Origin: Marinilactibacillus sp. Marseille-P9653
GTDB taxonomy: Bacteria > Bacillota > Bacilli > Lactobacillales > Carnobacteriaceae_A
Assembly: GCF_916618885.1 (NCBI RefSeq)
Contig: NZ_CAKAKH010000002.1
Span: 247,956 to 311,955 of the forward strand
Direction: 5' to 3'
Length of the DNA stretch: 64,000 nt
The notes under the pieces are model-generated. The model was not told the origin of the DNA. It was given only the letters and a program-made list of their open reading frames with translations, and did no database searches. Positions within the stretch are counted from its first letter, which is position 1. Each line of letters opens with the position of its first letter. A program made the translations under genes and the position numbers. Shown one piece after another: positions 7,720 to 17,658 of this stretch.

Positions 7720-8594
7720 CACAGCTCTTCACCATCATTTCCATCTAATTTCTCTTTGATTTGAGCAGCGAGTTCATCTGTCGTCATCGGTAGTGACTCA
7801 AATGTCCAGCCGAAGCGAGATTCTAGTTGATGCGTAAACGCAACCGTAGATGGTACCCCAAGCTGCATACTCGTCAACCACTCAGACTCTTTAAACAGCT
7901 CTCTAGGCGATCCTTCTTTTTTAACGGTTCCTTTTTCAAGCACGACCATATGATCCGCGTATTGCGCTACATCGTCCATCTGATGCGTGACCAGAACAAT
8001 CGTCAGCCCCTGCGTCTTATACAAATTATAAAACATATCCATCACTTCTTTACGTCCCTGAGGATCCAGGCCAGCAGTCGGCTCATCTAAAACCAGAACT
8101 TCAGGCTCTAACGCCAGCACACCAGCAATTGCTACCCGGCGCATCTGTCCGCCAGATAAATCAAAGGGCGAGCGTTCCATAAAACTTTCATTTAAACCTA
8201 CTTGAGGTAGAAGCACTCGTGCGCGTTCAATGGCCTCTTCTTCACTAACCCCGAAATTCTTTGGGCCGAAGGCAATGTCTTTTGCAATCGTCTCTTCAAA
8301 TAACTGAGCCTCGGGAAACTGAAACACGATTCCTACCTTTTTACGCAAAGCTTTCAACCCTTTATTATCGGTCGTTGGCGTAACAACTCTATCCCCGATG
8401 GTAATGGATCCTTCAGTTGGTTTCTTCAACGCATTCAGGTGCTGAAGCACTGTCGATTTTCCACTACCGGTATGACCGACTAATGCAGTAAAACTTCCAT
8501 CATTTATAGACAGATTGATATCGTACAAAGCACGGCTTTGAAAAGGTGTCCCTTTCTGATACGTATAGCCTACTTCTTCAAACCGTATGTCCAT
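7719..8594 (-). CDS. ecfA2: Energy-coupling factor transporter ATP-binding protein EcfA2
   Basis: An ABC ATPase of 291 residues. Walker A is GHTGSGKST (40-48), the Q-loop is FQFPEAQLFE (91-100), the signature LSGGQMRR (146-153), and Walker B VLVLDE (166-171) with TAGLDPQG as the D-loop region. It pairs with EcfA1 to form the heterodimeric motor of the ECF transporter. Its 5' end overlaps the end of ecfA1 by 25 nt and its 3' end overlaps ecfT, so the three are translationally coupled. Confidence 0.95.
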   Translation of the reverse strand: MDIRFEEVGYTYQKGTPFQSRALYDINLSINDGSFTALVGHTGSGKSTVLQHLNALKKPTEGSITIGDRVVTPTTDNKGLKALRKKVGIVFQFPEAQLFEETIAKDIAFGPKNFGVSEEEAIERARVLLPQVGLNESFMERSPFDLSGGQMRRVAIAGVLALEPEVLVLDEPTAGLDPQGRKEVMDMFYNLYKTQGLTIVLVTHQMDDVAQYADHMVVLEKGTVKKEGSPRELFKESEWLTSMQLGVPSTVAFTHQLESRFGWTFESLPMTTDELAAQIKEKLDGNDGEEL

Positions 8595-9409
8595 AACCAG
8601 TCCACCATGCCTTCCTCCGTTAGATAATCTGTCGGTACTGTAATTCCAATGTCTTTAAGAGAAGACTTCAGTTTTTCCGGAAACGGAAGATCCAGTCCCA
8701 TCTCAATCAGCTGATCTCCATAAGAAAAAATCTCTTCTGGAGTACCTTCTTTGATCAATTCTCCAGCTTTCATCACCAGAATACGATTAGCAGATGCTGC
8801 CTCATCAATATCATGTGTAATAGAAATCACTGTTAAATTCTCTTTTTCTTTCACTTCTTTAACTGTTCTTAGCACTTCATCGCGTCCCTTAGGATCCAGC
8901 ATACTTGTCGCTTCATCTAATATCATAATATCCGGACGTAAAGCCACAATCCCAGCAATCGCTACACGCTGTTTCTGCCCCCCAGAAAGACGAGCCGGCT
9001 CACGTTCAGCAAACTCCAGCATATTGACCTTGTCTAATGCGTCCAGTACACGTTCGACCATCTCTTCTCTAGGAACACCTAGATTTTCTAATCCAAAGGC
9101 AACATCATCCTGGACAGTCGATCCAACAAACTGATTATCTGGATTTTGAAAGACCATACCAACCATTTCACGAATCGACCAGATATTCTGCTCATTTAAT
9201 TCCAGATTGCCCACAAGGACATCTCCACTCATCGGTTCAATCAATCCATTGATCGTCTTCGCAAGTGTCGACTTACCAGAACCGTTCGGCCCAATGACCG
9301 CAATCCATTCACCTTTACCAATGGTAAATGATACATCATTTAAAGCATTTTGAGTCTGTTCATCGGTATATTTATATGAAATATGATTTATTTTTATGAT
9401 TTCACTCAT
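8570..9409 (-). CDS. ecfA1: Energy-coupling factor transporter ATP-binding protein EcfA1
   Basis: Start chosen at the ATG at 9407-9409 (MSEIIKINHISYKY) because GAGG lies 8 nt upstream; the longer frame from 9475 adds a non-conserved extension. The 279-residue ABC ATPase has Walker A GPNGSGKST (40-48), Q-loop FQNPDNQ, signature LSGGQKQR (141-148) and Walker B IMILDE (161-166). The DEATSMLD segment carries Ala where EcfA2 has Pro. It is the first gene of ecfA1-ecfA2-ecfT-truA, downstream of rplQ as in other Bacilli. Confidence 0.95.
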   Translation of the reverse strand: MSEIIKINHISYKYTDEQTQNALNDVSFTIGKGEWIAVIGPNGSGKSTLAKTINGLIEPMSGDVLVGNLELNEQNIWSIREMVGMVFQNPDNQFVGSTVQDDVAFGLENLGVPREEMVERVLDALDKVNMLEFAEREPARLSGGQKQRVAIAGIVALRPDIMILDEATSMLDPKGRDEVLRTVKEVKEKENLTVISITHDIDEAASANRILVMKAGELIKEGTPEEIFSYGDQLIEMGLDLPFPEKLKSSLKDIGITVPTDYLTEEGMVDWLWTYGLKK

Positions 9410-9788
9410 TGTTTTAACCTCTATCTTTGAGTAGTGAGTTCGAGTTAAGTTAAACTCTTTTAATATCAGACACACTTGATTATTATACCTTATTTAAAGG
9501 TGTCTTGACAGACTTCGACGTTATAAGGATAACAAAAATCGGTGATTCAAACAAACCTAGTTCCTGATTCTATGTATGAATATAGATCTGTCCGTACTAT
9601 GTAAGTCTACAGAAGCGCACTTTTAAAAAAGAATATAAAAAAAACACTTTAAACGATATATGGTCCTCCCAAAGGCACACGTCCTAAGGGAGAAACTTGA
9701 GCTAGACACTTGGAAACAAGTTCCATCATCATAACGCCCATCATACATCCAAAAGTGAATTTGGTTTAATTCTTTTTTATGAATTAAA
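9410..9788. other. Gap between rplQ and ecfA1 with weak promoter and hairpins
   Basis: On the minus strand a TATAAT (9482-9487) without a clear -35 could start the ecfA1 transcript. After rplQ there is a TTTAATTC/GAATTAAA stem, an ACTTG-TTTC-CAAGT hairpin and a CTCCC...GGGAG hairpin, with a T8 run about 25 nt further on. None is a textbook terminator, so where the alpha operon ends is unclear. Confidence 0.45.
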
Positions 9789-10208
9789 TTAAGCTTCTTC
9801 TGCTTCAGTTTCAGCAGTTTCTGCTTTAACCACGAATTCTAAGATAGCCATTGGAGCGCCATCTCCTCTACGAGGTTCTGTTTTTAAAACACGAGTATAT
9901 CCACCGTTACGCTCAGCGAAACGAGGAGCTAAATCATTAAACAATTTTTGTAAAACTGTTTGTACTACGATTTCTTCATCAGTTTCTGAAACAGTTGCTA
10001 ATTCATTACGAACAAACGCTGCTGCTTGACGACGCGCGTGCAAGTCTCCACGTTTACCCAAAGTAACCATTTTATCAGTCATTTTAGATACTTCTTTTGC
10101 ACGAGTTTCAGTCGTAGTGATACGCTCGTTAATAATTAAGTCAGACGTTAGATCACGTAGCAATGCTTTACGTTGAGAACTAGTGCGTCCTAATTTACGA
10201 TAGCCCAT
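9789..10208 (-). CDS. rplQ: 50S ribosomal protein L17
   Basis: L17 (bL17), 139 residues, starts [16 protein letters not shown] and has the conserved TTETRAKEV segment and GGYTRVLK motif. The C-terminal tail is rich in Glu/Ala ([11 protein letters not shown]), a lineage-specific extension. It is the last gene of the alpha operon, 27 nt after rpoA. Confidence 0.97.
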   Translation of the reverse strand: MGYRKLGRTSSQRKALLRDLTSDLIINERITTTETRAKEVSKMTDKMVTLGKRGDLHARRQAAAFVRNELATVSETDEEIVVQTVLQKLFNDLAPRFAERNGGYTRVLKTEPRRGDGAPMAILEFVVKAETAETEAEEA

Positions 10209-10235
10209 TAGTCGAAACCCTCCTTAACTACAAGA

Positions 10236-11180
10236 TTATTCTTCTTCGCGTAAGCCTAAATCAAGCTCACCCAGTTTATATTTTACTTCTTCCAGTGATT
10301 TACGTCCTAAGTTACGAACCTTCATCATTTCTGGTTCTGTTTTATTTGTCAGCTCTTGAACAGTATTAATACCAGCGCGCTTCAAACAGTTGTAAGAACG
10401 TACAGATAAGTCAAGCTCTTCGATAGTCATCTCAAGCATTTTTTCCATCTGAGTTTCTTCTTTTTCAACCATAATTTCAGCTTCGCGAGCTTCTTCTGTC
10501 AAGTTAACAAAGATATTTAAATGTTCTGTCATGATTTTCGCCGCTAAACTCACGCCATCCTCAGGTGAGATCGATCCATCAGTCCATACGTCAAGCGTTA
10601 ACTTGTCGAACTGGTTTTTCTCTCCTACACGAGTATCTTCTACATGATAATTCACACGGCTGATTGGGGTATAAATCGAATCAACCGGCAGTACACCAAT
10701 TGGCATATCTTCATGTTTGTTGTGTTCAGCGCGAACATATCCTCTACCTTTTTGAGCTTCCATACGAGCATGTAAATGTCCGCCTTCGGAAACTGTACAA
10801 ATGTAAAGGTCTGGGTTCATTATTTCAACATCACTGTCATAAATAATGTCAGCTGCTGTTACAGTTGCTGGTCCTTCAACATCTATTTCAATCGTTTTCG
10901 TTTCATCAGAATACAACTTAAGTGCAAGTTTTTTCAAGTTCAAGATGATGGCAGTCACATCTTCTACTACCCCATCGATCGCTGTGAATTCATGTAAAAC
11001 ACTATCGATCTGAATGTTTGTGACGGCAGCACCTGGTAAGGATGATAAAAGAATTCTACGTAAAGAGTTCCCTAGAGTTGTACCATAGCCACGTTCAAGT
11101 GGTTCTACAATAAACTTACCGAATTTTCCATCCTCACTGATCTCAACTGTCTCTATTACCGGTTTTTCAATTTCGATCAT
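10236..11180 (-). CDS. rpoA: DNA-directed RNA polymerase subunit alpha
   Basis: The 314-residue alpha subunit has an N-terminal dimerisation domain ([20 protein letters not shown], about residues 28-47) and a C-terminal domain that binds UP elements and activators ([16 protein letters not shown]... [14 protein letters not shown]). The linker is acidic. It assembles with the rpoB and rpoC products encoded 20 kb away in this window. It lies between rpsK and rplQ in the usual alpha-operon order. Confidence 0.98.
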   Translation of the reverse strand: MIEIEKPVIETVEISEDGKFGKFIVEPLERGYGTTLGNSLRRILLSSLPGAAVTNIQIDSVLHEFTAIDGVVEDVTAIILNLKKLALKLYSDETKTIEIDVEGPATVTAADIIYDSDVEIMNPDLYICTVSEGGHLHARMEAQKGRGYVRAEHNKHEDMPIGVLPVDSIYTPISRVNYHVEDTRVGEKNQFDKLTLDVWTDGSISPEDGVSLAAKIMTEHLNIFVNLTEEAREAEIMVEKEETQMEKMLEMTIEELDLSVRSYNCLKRAGINTVQELTNKTEPEMMKVRNLGRKSLEEVKYKLGELDLGLREEE

Positions 11181-11241
11181 CTAGTCGTTTACCCCTTTCA
11201 AAACGTTCAGTTCACGCAATATTTTTTAAATGTCACTACTA

Positions 11242-11643
11242 TTAAACGCGACGGCGTTTTGGAGGACGACATCCGTTGTGTGGTACCGGAGTTACGTCAC
11301 GAATTGCAGTTACGTCTAAACCTGTTGCTTGTAATGAACGAATTGCAGCTTCACGACCAGAACCAGGTCCTTTAACAGTAACCTCAACTGATTTCATGCC
11401 ATTTTCCATTGAGCCTTTTGCAGCTGCTTCTGCAGCCATTTGAGCAGCAAATGGAGTTGATTTCTTAGAACCTCTGAATCCTAAAGATCCTGCTGAAGAC
11501 CATGAAATTGCATTACCATGAACATCAGTAATCATTACGATTGTGTTGTTGAATGTTGAACGGATGTGAGCCACTCCGTGTTCAATATTCTTTTTAGCTC
11601 TTTTTTTACGAGAACGTGCTGCGGGTCTATTTGCTTTAGCCAT
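11242..11643 (-). CDS. rpsK: 30S ribosomal protein S11
   Basis: S11 (uS11), 133 residues. Landmarks are [34 protein letters not shown] and the C-terminal [18 protein letters not shown]. It lies in the platform of the small subunit near the E-site mRNA. Its place between rpsM and rpoA is the standard order. Confidence 0.98.
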   Translation of the reverse strand: MAKANRPAARSRKKRAKKNIEHGVAHIRSTFNNTIVMITDVHGNAISWSSAGSLGFRGSKKSTPFAAQMAAEAAAKGSMENGMKSVEVTVKGPGSGREAAIRSLQATGLDVTAIRDVTPVPHNGCRPPKRRRV

Positions 11644-11672
11644 ACGTATATTGACCTCCTAACTTTAGGTAA

Positions 11673-12038
11673 TTATTTTTTCTTCCCAGCGATTGCTACT
11701 GCTTTACCCTTACGAGTACGAGCGTTGTTTTTAGTGTTTTGTCCACGAACTGGCAAACCACGACGGTGACGAATACCACGGTATGATCCGATTTCAATCA
11801 AACGTTTAATGTTTTGGTTTACTTCACGACGAAGGTCACCTTCAATTTTAAGTTTGTCTACTTCAGCACGGATCGCGTCCAATTGATCATTTGTCAATTC
11901 ACGTACGCGAGTTTCTTCTGGAACACCTGCAGCTTCTAAAATACCTTTAGAAGTTGTTTTACCAATACCATAAATATAAGTTAATGAAATTACCACATGT
12001 TTATCACGTGGAATATCTACTCCTGCTACACGAGCCAT
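11673..12038 (-). CDS. rpsM: 30S ribosomal protein S13
   Basis: S13 (uS13), 121 residues, with [15 protein letters not shown] at the start, the YIYGIG motif, and the [16 protein letters not shown] basic segment. The C-terminal [19 protein letters not shown] tail is expected to contact P-site tRNA. It lies at the head of the subunit and forms bridge B1 with L5. Confidence 0.98.
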   Translation of the reverse strand: MARVAGVDIPRDKHVVISLTYIYGIGKTTSKGILEAAGVPEETRVRELTNDQLDAIRAEVDKLKIEGDLRREVNQNIKRLIEIGSYRGIRHRRGLPVRGQNTKNNARTRKGKAVAIAGKKK

Positions 12039-12059
12039 ATATGAGCACCTCCTCTTTTA

Positions 12060-12173
12060 TTAACCTTGACGTTGCTTGTGTTTAGGATTCTCGCAGATAA
12101 CCATTACACGGCCGTTACGACGAATCACTTTACATTTGTCACACATTTTTTTGACTGATGGTCTTACTTTCAT
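12060..12173 (-). CDS. rpmJ: 50S ribosomal protein L36
   Basis: This 37-residue protein ([17 protein letters not shown]... PKHKQRQG) is the zinc-ribbon form of L36, with ligands Cys11, Cys14, Cys27 and His32. The ATG is at 12171-12173 and the TAA at 12060-12062. It lies between infA and rpsM, its normal position. Confidence 0.96.
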   Translation of the reverse strand: MKVRPSVKKMCDKCKVIRRNGRVMVICENPKHKQRQG

Positions 12174-12208
12174 GAAACTTTCCCTCCTTGGTTTTACGGA
12201 GTCTTAAG

Positions 12209-12427
12209 TTATTTGAATCGATACGTAATGCGTCCACGAGTTAGATCATATGGAGACATTTCAACAGTTACTTTATCTCCAGGTAGAATACGGATATAAT
12301 TCATACGAATTTTGCCCGAAACATGTGCTAGAATTTCGTGACCATTTTCAAGTTCAACTTTAAAACTTGCATTTGGCAGGGTTTCTAGTACTTTTCCTTC
12401 AATCTCAATAACATCGTCTTTTGCCAT
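12209..12427 (-). CDS. infA: Translation initiation factor IF-1
   Basis: The 72-residue OB-fold protein starts [13 protein letters not shown] and has the [22 protein letters not shown] core. IF-1 binds the ribosomal A site during initiation. It is preceded by its own promoter and leader, so it heads a unit infA-rpmJ-rpsM-rpsK-rpoA-rplQ that can be expressed apart from the upstream spc genes. The map gene, found between adk and infA in B. subtilis, is absent. Confidence 0.97.
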   Translation of the reverse strand: MAKDDVIEIEGKVLETLPNASFKVELENGHEILAHVSGKIRMNYIRILPGDKVTVEMSPYDLTRGRITYRFK

Positions 12428-12472
12428 GTCGAGTTTCCTCCTTCAATGACTCTCTTTTGTACGCATGAAATT

Positions 12473-12493
12473 GTGAGGGCAGACTGCTCTCAC
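12473..12493 (-). promoter_or_regulatory. Hairpin in the infA leader
   Basis: Minus strand GTGAG-A-GCAG-T-CTGC-C-CTCAC forms a compact, nearly perfect hairpin about 50 nt before the infA ATG, within the leader made from the infA promoter. It is not followed by a T run, so it is not a terminator. Confidence 0.5.
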
Positions 12494-12549
12494 ATTTTCT
12501 TGATTATAAATGTTTTGTTTAACCGTCATGCCAACACGACGCTCGAAAT

Positions 12550-12578
12550 ATTATACCACGCAAAAAAAGCTGTTGCAA
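12550..12578 (-). promoter_or_regulatory. Sigma-A promoter of infA / alpha operon
   Basis: Minus strand: -35 TTGCAA (12573-12578), 17-nt spacer, -10 TATAAT (12550-12555). The -35 lies inside the loop of the adk terminator hairpin. Confidence 0.85.
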
Positions 12579-12587
12579 GCTCTTTTT
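12562..12587 (-). terminator. Terminator after adk, overlapping the infA promoter
   Basis: Minus strand AAAGAGCT, loop TGCAAC, AGCT followed by T7, starting 7 nt after the adk stop. The stem is short, so termination may be partial. Confidence 0.55.
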
Positions 12588-12593
12588 ATATGA

Positions 12594-13262
<669 letters not shown>

Positions 13263-13282
13263 CTAACTTTTTCATTCTTAGG

Positions 13283-13337
13283 AAAAAAAGATCGATTTAC
13301 CCATCGATGAGGCTATAAATACCTATGGGGCAAATCG
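13283..13337 (-). terminator. Terminator-like hairpin between secY and adk
   Basis: Minus strand CGATTTGCCCCAT pairs with ATGGGTAAATCG (13325-13337 with 13293-13304; one G-U and one bulge), a 20-nt loop between, followed by ATC and T7. It meets the criteria for an intrinsic terminator inside an operon that is usually continuous. Confidence 0.7.
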
Positions 13338-13370
13338 TCTATTTTCGTACAAAGGATAAAAGATTCAACT

Positions 13371-14666
13371 TTATCTTTGAATAAATCCTTGATAGCTTTT
13401 TTTACTGAGTAGTCCTTCTAGTTGTCTCATTGAATCCAGTGCTACACCGACTACGATTAGTAGACTTGTACCACCAAGAGCAAGTGAGCTAGGAAGATTC
13501 CAAAGCGCTGAAGCTATTATAGGAAGTATAGATATGACGCCTAAATACAAAGCACCAACCGTGCTCAGTCTGATCAACATGTATCCAAGATATTCTTCCG
13601 TGGCTTTACCAGGACGAATACTAGGGATATAACCATTTTGTTTCTGAAGATTTTCAGCAGCTTTTTCAGGATTTACCTGAATAAACGCATAGAAATACGT
13701 GAATATGACGATCAACAGAAGATACAAAGCAGCTCCAGCTGGTTCTTGTAGATTGAATATACCATTCAAGAATTTGAACCATCCAGCATTTTGATGACTT
13801 GAGGCAAAATATCCTAGGATAATCTGAGGAGTTGATAAGAATGAACTCGCAAAGATAACCGGGATAACACCTGCTGAGTTGACTTTAAGCGGCAATACTG
13901 CACCGTCTTTTGTTTCACTTGCACGTTTAGAATAACGTACAGGTATATTGCGTTTAGCATTCTCCATATAGGTTACAGCGATAACGAGCACGATCATAGC
14001 TATGATTACTCCAAGAGTAAACAAGAGACTTTGAACGATTTCATCACCAGCATTACGGATTTGAATATTGTAGAATTGAACCATATCTTCTGGAAGACGT
14101 GCAACGATACCTGAGAAAATGATCAGCGATGTTCCGTTTCCGAAACCATGCACTGTAATCATTTCACCCAGCCACATTACAAGCATCGTTCCTGCAGTCA
14201 GCATAATTGCGATAGCAATGTATGTTGACGGTCCTGGATTGTTTACCAATCCAAATTCAGTCAATGCATTGAACCCGTAAGAGATCCCCATAGCTTGGAA
14301 GAAAGCTAATACAATTGTTAAATAGCGAGTTACCTGATTAAGCTTCTTTCTACCAACTTCTCCTTGTTCTGCCCATTCCTTGAATTTCGGAAGGACATCC
14401 ATTTGAAGAAGCTGAACCACGATCGAAGCCGTGATGTATGGTGAAACACCTAGAGCGAAAACTGAGTAACTCCCTAAGGCTCCCCCACCGAATGTATCCA
14501 ACAAGTTAAACAAACCTGTTGAAGACAAATCGTTAAGTGCATTTGCATTTACGCCAGGGACCGTTATATGGGTACCTAAACGAAATACAACTAAAATTCC
14601 AAGAGTGAACAACACTCGTGTTCGAACATCTTTTTCTTTAATAGCACCTTTAATCAGCTCGATCAT
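13371..14666 (-). CDS. secY: Protein translocase subunit SecY
   Basis: The 431-residue channel of the Sec translocon has about ten membrane segments. Landmarks are the N-terminal RVLFTLGILVVFRLG, the plug region around GGGALGSYSVFALG, the YMENAKRNIPVRYSKR loop and GKATEEYLGYML. It works with SecE (encoded near 47.9 kb here). It follows rplO by 3 nt as in all Firmicute spc operons. Confidence 0.97.
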   Translation of the reverse strand: MIELIKGAIKEKDVRTRVLFTLGILVVFRLGTHITVPGVNANALNDLSSTGLFNLLDTFGGGALGSYSVFALGVSPYITASIVVQLLQMDVLPKFKEWAEQGEVGRKKLNQVTRYLTIVLAFFQAMGISYGFNALTEFGLVNNPGPSTYIAIAIMLTAGTMLVMWLGEMITVHGFGNGTSLIIFSGIVARLPEDMVQFYNIQIRNAGDEIVQSLLFTLGVIIAMIVLVIAVTYMENAKRNIPVRYSKRASETKDGAVLPLKVNSAGVIPVIFASSFLSTPQIILGYFASSHQNAGWFKFLNGIFNLQEPAGAALYLLLIVIFTYFYAFIQVNPEKAAENLQKQNGYIPSIRPGKATEEYLGYMLIRLSTVGALYLGVISILPIIASALWNLPSSLALGGTSLLIVVGVALDSMRQLEGLLSKKSYQGFIQR

Positions 14667-14669
14667 AAA

Positions 14670-15110
14670 TTAGATCACCTCTACTGATCCACCGGCAGCT
14701 TCAATCGCTTCTTTCGCAGCAGTTGAAAACTTGTGTGCTTTAACAGTAAGTTTGCGATCAACGTTTCCTTTCGCCAATACTTTCACACCGGATTTTTTGT
14801 TTTTAACAACACCTGTTTCAATCAATAATTCTGGAGTTACTTCTGTATCTGCGTCAAAACGATTCAATGAATCTAAGTTAACGATCGCGAATTCTTTACG
14901 GTTGTAGTTTGTGAACCCACGTTTTGGTAATGTTTGGAATAATGGAGTTTGTCCACCTTCGAACCCTAGACGAGTTCCACCACCTGAACGAGCTTTTTGT
15001 CCTTTTTGACCACGACCTGATGTTTTACCATTACCAGAAGACGAACCACGTCCAACACGATTACGTGTTTTACGAGAACCTTCTGCAGGTTTTAATTCAT
15101 GAAGTTTCAT
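14670..15110 (-). CDS. rplO: 50S ribosomal protein L15
   Basis: L15 (uL15), 146 residues from the ATG at 15108-15110 ([13 protein letters not shown]). The longer frame from 15122 begins at a GTG that overlaps the AAAGGAGG site and is rejected. The glycine-rich [22 protein letters not shown] segment binds rRNA. It is followed directly by secY. Confidence 0.96.
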   Translation of the reverse strand: MKLHELKPAEGSRKTRNRVGRGSSSGNGKTSGRGQKGQKARSGGGTRLGFEGGQTPLFQTLPKRGFTNYNRKEFAIVNLDSLNRFDADTEVTPELLIETGVVKNKKSGVKVLAKGNVDRKLTVKAHKFSTAAKEAIEAAGGSVEVI

Positions 15111-15146
15111 AAATCTTGGCACCTCCTTTAGTTAAACTTAGACTTA

Positions 15147-15326
15147 CTAAACTTCTTTTACGTCAATTAAATGAGCGATTTTCTTGATTGCGCCTCTGAC
15201 TGCATCATTATCTGGTCTTACAACAGAAGAGTTTGTTTTTCTAAGACCTAAAGATTTAACTACCTGATGTTGGTTTTGAGGACGACCAATTAAACTACGC
15301 TTTAAAGTAATTTCTAGATTTGCCAT
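15147..15326 (-). CDS. rpmD: 50S ribosomal protein L30
   Basis: A 59-residue protein from ATG 15324-15326 to TAG 15147-15149 ([16 protein letters not shown]... HLIDVKEV). The [15 protein letters not shown] segment is typical for bacterial L30 (uL30). It lies between rpsE and rplO, its fixed position. Confidence 0.97.
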   Translation of the reverse strand: MANLEITLKRSLIGRPQNQHQVVKSLGLRKTNSSVVRPDNDAVRGAIKKIAHLIDVKEV

Positions 15327-15340
15327 TGTGTCATCCCTCC

Positions 15341-15844
15341 TTATCCAAGTAATTCTTCTACAGATTTGCCACGAAGTTTTGCAACTTCTTCAGCGCGTTT
15401 TAATTGACTAATACCATCGATAGTTGCACGAACCATGTTGATTGGAGAACTAGATCCAACTGATTTAGATGAAACATCTTGTACACCAGCTAATTCCAGT
15501 ACGGCACGAACAGGTCCACCAGCAGAAATCCCAGAACCGGCTACGGCTGGTTTCATGATGATATTTCCGCCACCGTGGCGTCCGATAACTTCGTGAGGTA
15601 ATGTAGTTCCGACCATTGGTACTTCTACAAGGTTAGTTTTAGCTGCTTCAATCGCTTTACGGATTGCTTCAGGAACTTCTTGTGCTTTACCAGTACCGAA
15701 TCCTACATGTCCATTTTTGTCTCCAACGACTACTAGCGCTGCGAAACGTAGACGACGTCCACCTTTAACAACTTTAGTTACGCGGTTAATTTCTACTACG
15801 CGATCTTCAATGTCTAATTTTGCTGCATCAATATGAGTTGTCAT
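15341..15844 (-). CDS. rpsE: 30S ribosomal protein S5
   Basis: S5 (uS5), 167 residues. The N-terminal RNA-binding domain contains [18 protein letters not shown], the loop linked to fidelity and spectinomycin sensitivity in the family. The C-terminal part has the [18 protein letters not shown] motif. It lies at the mRNA entry channel. Confidence 0.98.
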   Translation of the reverse strand: MTTHIDAAKLDIEDRVVEINRVTKVVKGGRRLRFAALVVVGDKNGHVGFGTGKAQEVPEAIRKAIEAAKTNLVEVPMVGTTLPHEVIGRHGGGNIIMKPAVAGSGISAGGPVRAVLELAGVQDVSSKSVGSSSPINMVRATIDGISQLKRAEEVAKLRGKSVEELLG

Positions 15845-15866
15845 GTACCTTAACTCCTCCTTTACT

Positions 15867-16223
15867 CTAGAATGTTAGTCCGTTTTCGCGAGCTGCGTCA
15901 GCTAATGCTTTAACGCGCCCGTGATATTGATATCCACCACGATCAAATACTACTTCTGTAACGTTTTTCTCACTTGCACGTTCAGCTACTAATTTTCCAA
16001 CAGATGCTGCTAAAGCAACTTTAGAATCTCCTGAAACATTAGTATCCAAAGTAGATGCACTTGCGAGCGTTACACCCTCTACGTCATCAATTACTTGAGC
16101 ATAGATGTGTTTATTAGAACGGAATACGTTCAAACGTGGGCGCGCTGCAGTACCAGAAAGATTTCTACGGACACGTTTGTGTCTTTTTTGGCGTAACTTA
16201 TTTTTATCTGGTTTTGTAATCAC
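15867..16223 (-). CDS. rplR: 50S ribosomal protein L18
   Basis: L18 (uL18) binds 5S rRNA. Start taken at the GTG at 16221-16223 ([15 protein letters not shown]), 118 residues. An earlier GTG at 16232 is part of the GAGGTG Shine-Dalgarno. Motifs are [31 protein letters not shown] and the C-terminal [20 protein letters not shown]. It is separated from rplF by an abnormally long, folded spacer. Confidence 0.95.
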   Translation of the reverse strand: MITKPDKNKLRQKRHKRVRRNLSGTAARPRLNVFRSNKHIYAQVIDDVEGVTLASASTLDTNVSGDSKVALAASVGKLVAERASEKNVTEVVFDRGGYQYHGRVKALADAARENGLTF

Positions 16224-16232
16224 AATTGTCAC

Positions 16233-16437
16233 CTCTTCATAGTTAATTACTCAGTTCAAATTGAGTATTGTGTTCTTCAGGTCAACGCAAAGTTAAGTCG
16301 AACGATTTAATGACTGATGTCAGCTAACTGACACAGAAATACGTCGGAATAGTTTCAAACCGAGCAGTAAGATCATACGCAGGGTATGATCTGCAACTGA
16401 TTTTAGACATTCCAAGTTTATGTTCGACTTGAATGCA
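16233..16437 (-). other. 205-nt folded spacer between rplF and rplR
   Basis: Neighbouring spc genes are mostly 10-80 nt apart, so this spacer stands out. It contains a 9-bp outer dyad (16295-16303 with 16422-16430, AAGTCGAAC/GTTCGACTT). Inside are a perfect 9-bp hairpin (16370-16378/16384-16392, AGATCATAC/GTATGATCT), a 6-bp hairpin TGTCAG/CTGACA (16318-16333) and GGAAT/ATTCC (16346-16350/16409-16413). Downstream is a 6-bp hairpin TACTCA/TGAGTA (16248-16267). I see no frame, promoter or U-tract. Function unknown. Confidence 0.7.
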
Positions 16438-16974
16438 TTATTTACCTGTTTTACCTTCTTTACGACGAACTTGCTCGCCTTGGTAACGAATTCCTTTACC
16501 TTTATATGGCTCAGGGGGACGAATAGCTCTAATGTTTGCAGCTAATGCGCCAACTTTTTCTTTGTTAGCACCTTTAACTACTACAGTAGTATTTGATGGA
16601 ACTTCAACAGTTAAGCCTTCGATTTCTTCGAATTCAACTGTGTGTGAAAGACCAACGTTTAATACTAATGTTTTACCTTGCAATTGTGCACGGTAACCAA
16701 CACCGATTAACTCAAGTGTTTTCTGGAATCCTTCAGTAACACCTTCTACCATGTTGTTCACGACAGCGCGTGTAGTTCCATGGATAGTACGGCTTCCTTT
16801 AGATTCATCAGGTCTTGTAAATGTCATTACGTTATCTTCAATGTTAATTGAAATAACTGGGCTTAATGTACGTGATAACTCGCCATTTTTACCTTTAACT
16901 GTGATTTCTGTTCCGTTAAGGTCGATTTCTACACCTTCTGGAATAGTAATAGGTTTATTTCCGATACGACTCAA
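16438..16974 (-). CDS. rplF: 50S ribosomal protein L6
   Basis: L6 (uL6), 178 residues, starts at a TTG (16972-16974) with AAGGAGG 9 nt upstream. It begins [17 protein letters not shown] and has the C-terminal signature [26 protein letters not shown]. It contacts the sarcin-ricin loop region. The downstream gene rplR follows after an unusually long spacer. Confidence 0.97.
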   Translation of the reverse strand: MSRIGNKPITIPEGVEIDLNGTEITVKGKNGELSRTLSPVISINIEDNVMTFTRPDESKGSRTIHGTTRAVVNNMVEGVTEGFQKTLELIGVGYRAQLQGKTLVLNVGLSHTVEFEEIEGLTVEVPSNTTVVVKGANKEKVGALAANIRAIRPPEPYKGKGIRYQGEQVRRKEGKTGK

Positions 16975-17005
16975 AGTACGGCACCTCCTTCATTCTTTAT
17001 GTTTA

Positions 17006-17404
17006 TTACCAAACGTACGCGAGGACTTCTCCACCGATGTTTTTAGAACGAGCAGTTTTATCAGTTACAACGCCTTCAGACGTAGAAACAAGCGCAACTC
17101 CTAAACCGTTCAATACTTTTGGCATTTCTTCTGCTTTTACGTAGACACGTAATCCTGGTTTTGAAATACGTTTCAAGCCAGTAATAACGCGTTCGTCATT
17201 TTGACCATATTTCAAGAAAATGCGGACGATTCCTTGTTTGTCATCTTCCACGAATTCGATATCTTTTACGAATCCTTCATTTTTCAGGATTTGGGCCATA
17301 CCTTTTTTAATGTTTGAAGCAGGAATTTCTACTTTCGTATGACGAGCATTATTAGCATTACGTACACGAGTCAAGAAATCTGCGATAGGATCTGTCATGA
17401 CCAT
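17006..17404 (-). CDS. rpsH: 30S ribosomal protein S8
   Basis: S8 (uS8), 132 residues, begins [22 protein letters not shown] and ends with the family signature [34 protein letters not shown] lies 9 nt before the first ATG. In E. coli S8 represses the spc operon; whether this holds here is not visible. Confidence 0.98.
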   Translation of the reverse strand: MVMTDPIADFLTRVRNANNARHTKVEIPASNIKKGMAQILKNEGFVKDIEFVEDDKQGIVRIFLKYGQNDERVITGLKRISKPGLRVYVKAEEMPKVLNGLGVALVSTSEGVVTDKTARSKNIGGEVLAYVW

Positions 17405-17439
17405 TCGTTATATCCTCCTTTGTGACAAGTTTTCTATTT

Positions 17440-17625
17440 TTACCAGCTTGCTTTTTTCAAGCCTGGAATTTGTCCTTTATAAGCTAGCTCACGCAAGCAA
17501 ATACGGCACAATTTAAATTGTTGATATACTGAATGTGGGCGTCCACAACGTTCACAACGAGTATACTCACGAGTCGAAAACTTGGCTGGTTTTTTATTCT
17601 TTTGAATCATCGATTTTTTAGCCAT
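17440..17625 (-). CDS. rpsN: 30S ribosomal protein S14, zinc-binding type Z
   Basis: The 61-residue short form of S14 (uS14) has two CxxC pairs (CERC and CRIC) that bind zinc. It is the standard S14 of the spc operon in Firmicutes; the longer zinc-free paralogue, if present, is elsewhere. It starts [17 protein letters not shown]. Confidence 0.97.
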   Translation of the reverse strand: MAKKSMIQKNKKPAKFSTREYTRCERCGRPHSVYQQFKLCRICLRELAYKGQIPGLKKASW

Positions 17626-17658
17626 TTCTACATTTTCCCTCCTAATAAGGTGTCGTGG

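Noticed and set aside
8751..9134. 127-codon plus-strand frame opposite ecfA1
   Set aside because: Shadow of the ABC ATPase reading frame; no independent evidence.
9649..9744. 31-codon minus-strand frame with Met-rich start (MMGVMMMELV) after rplQ
   Set aside because: No ribosome site, no conserved motif, and it overlaps hairpin sequence; a frame this short is expected by chance.
16233..16437. Considered as an internal promoter or terminator for rplR
   Set aside because: TTGACC near 16280 has no matching -10, and none of the stems has a U-tract.
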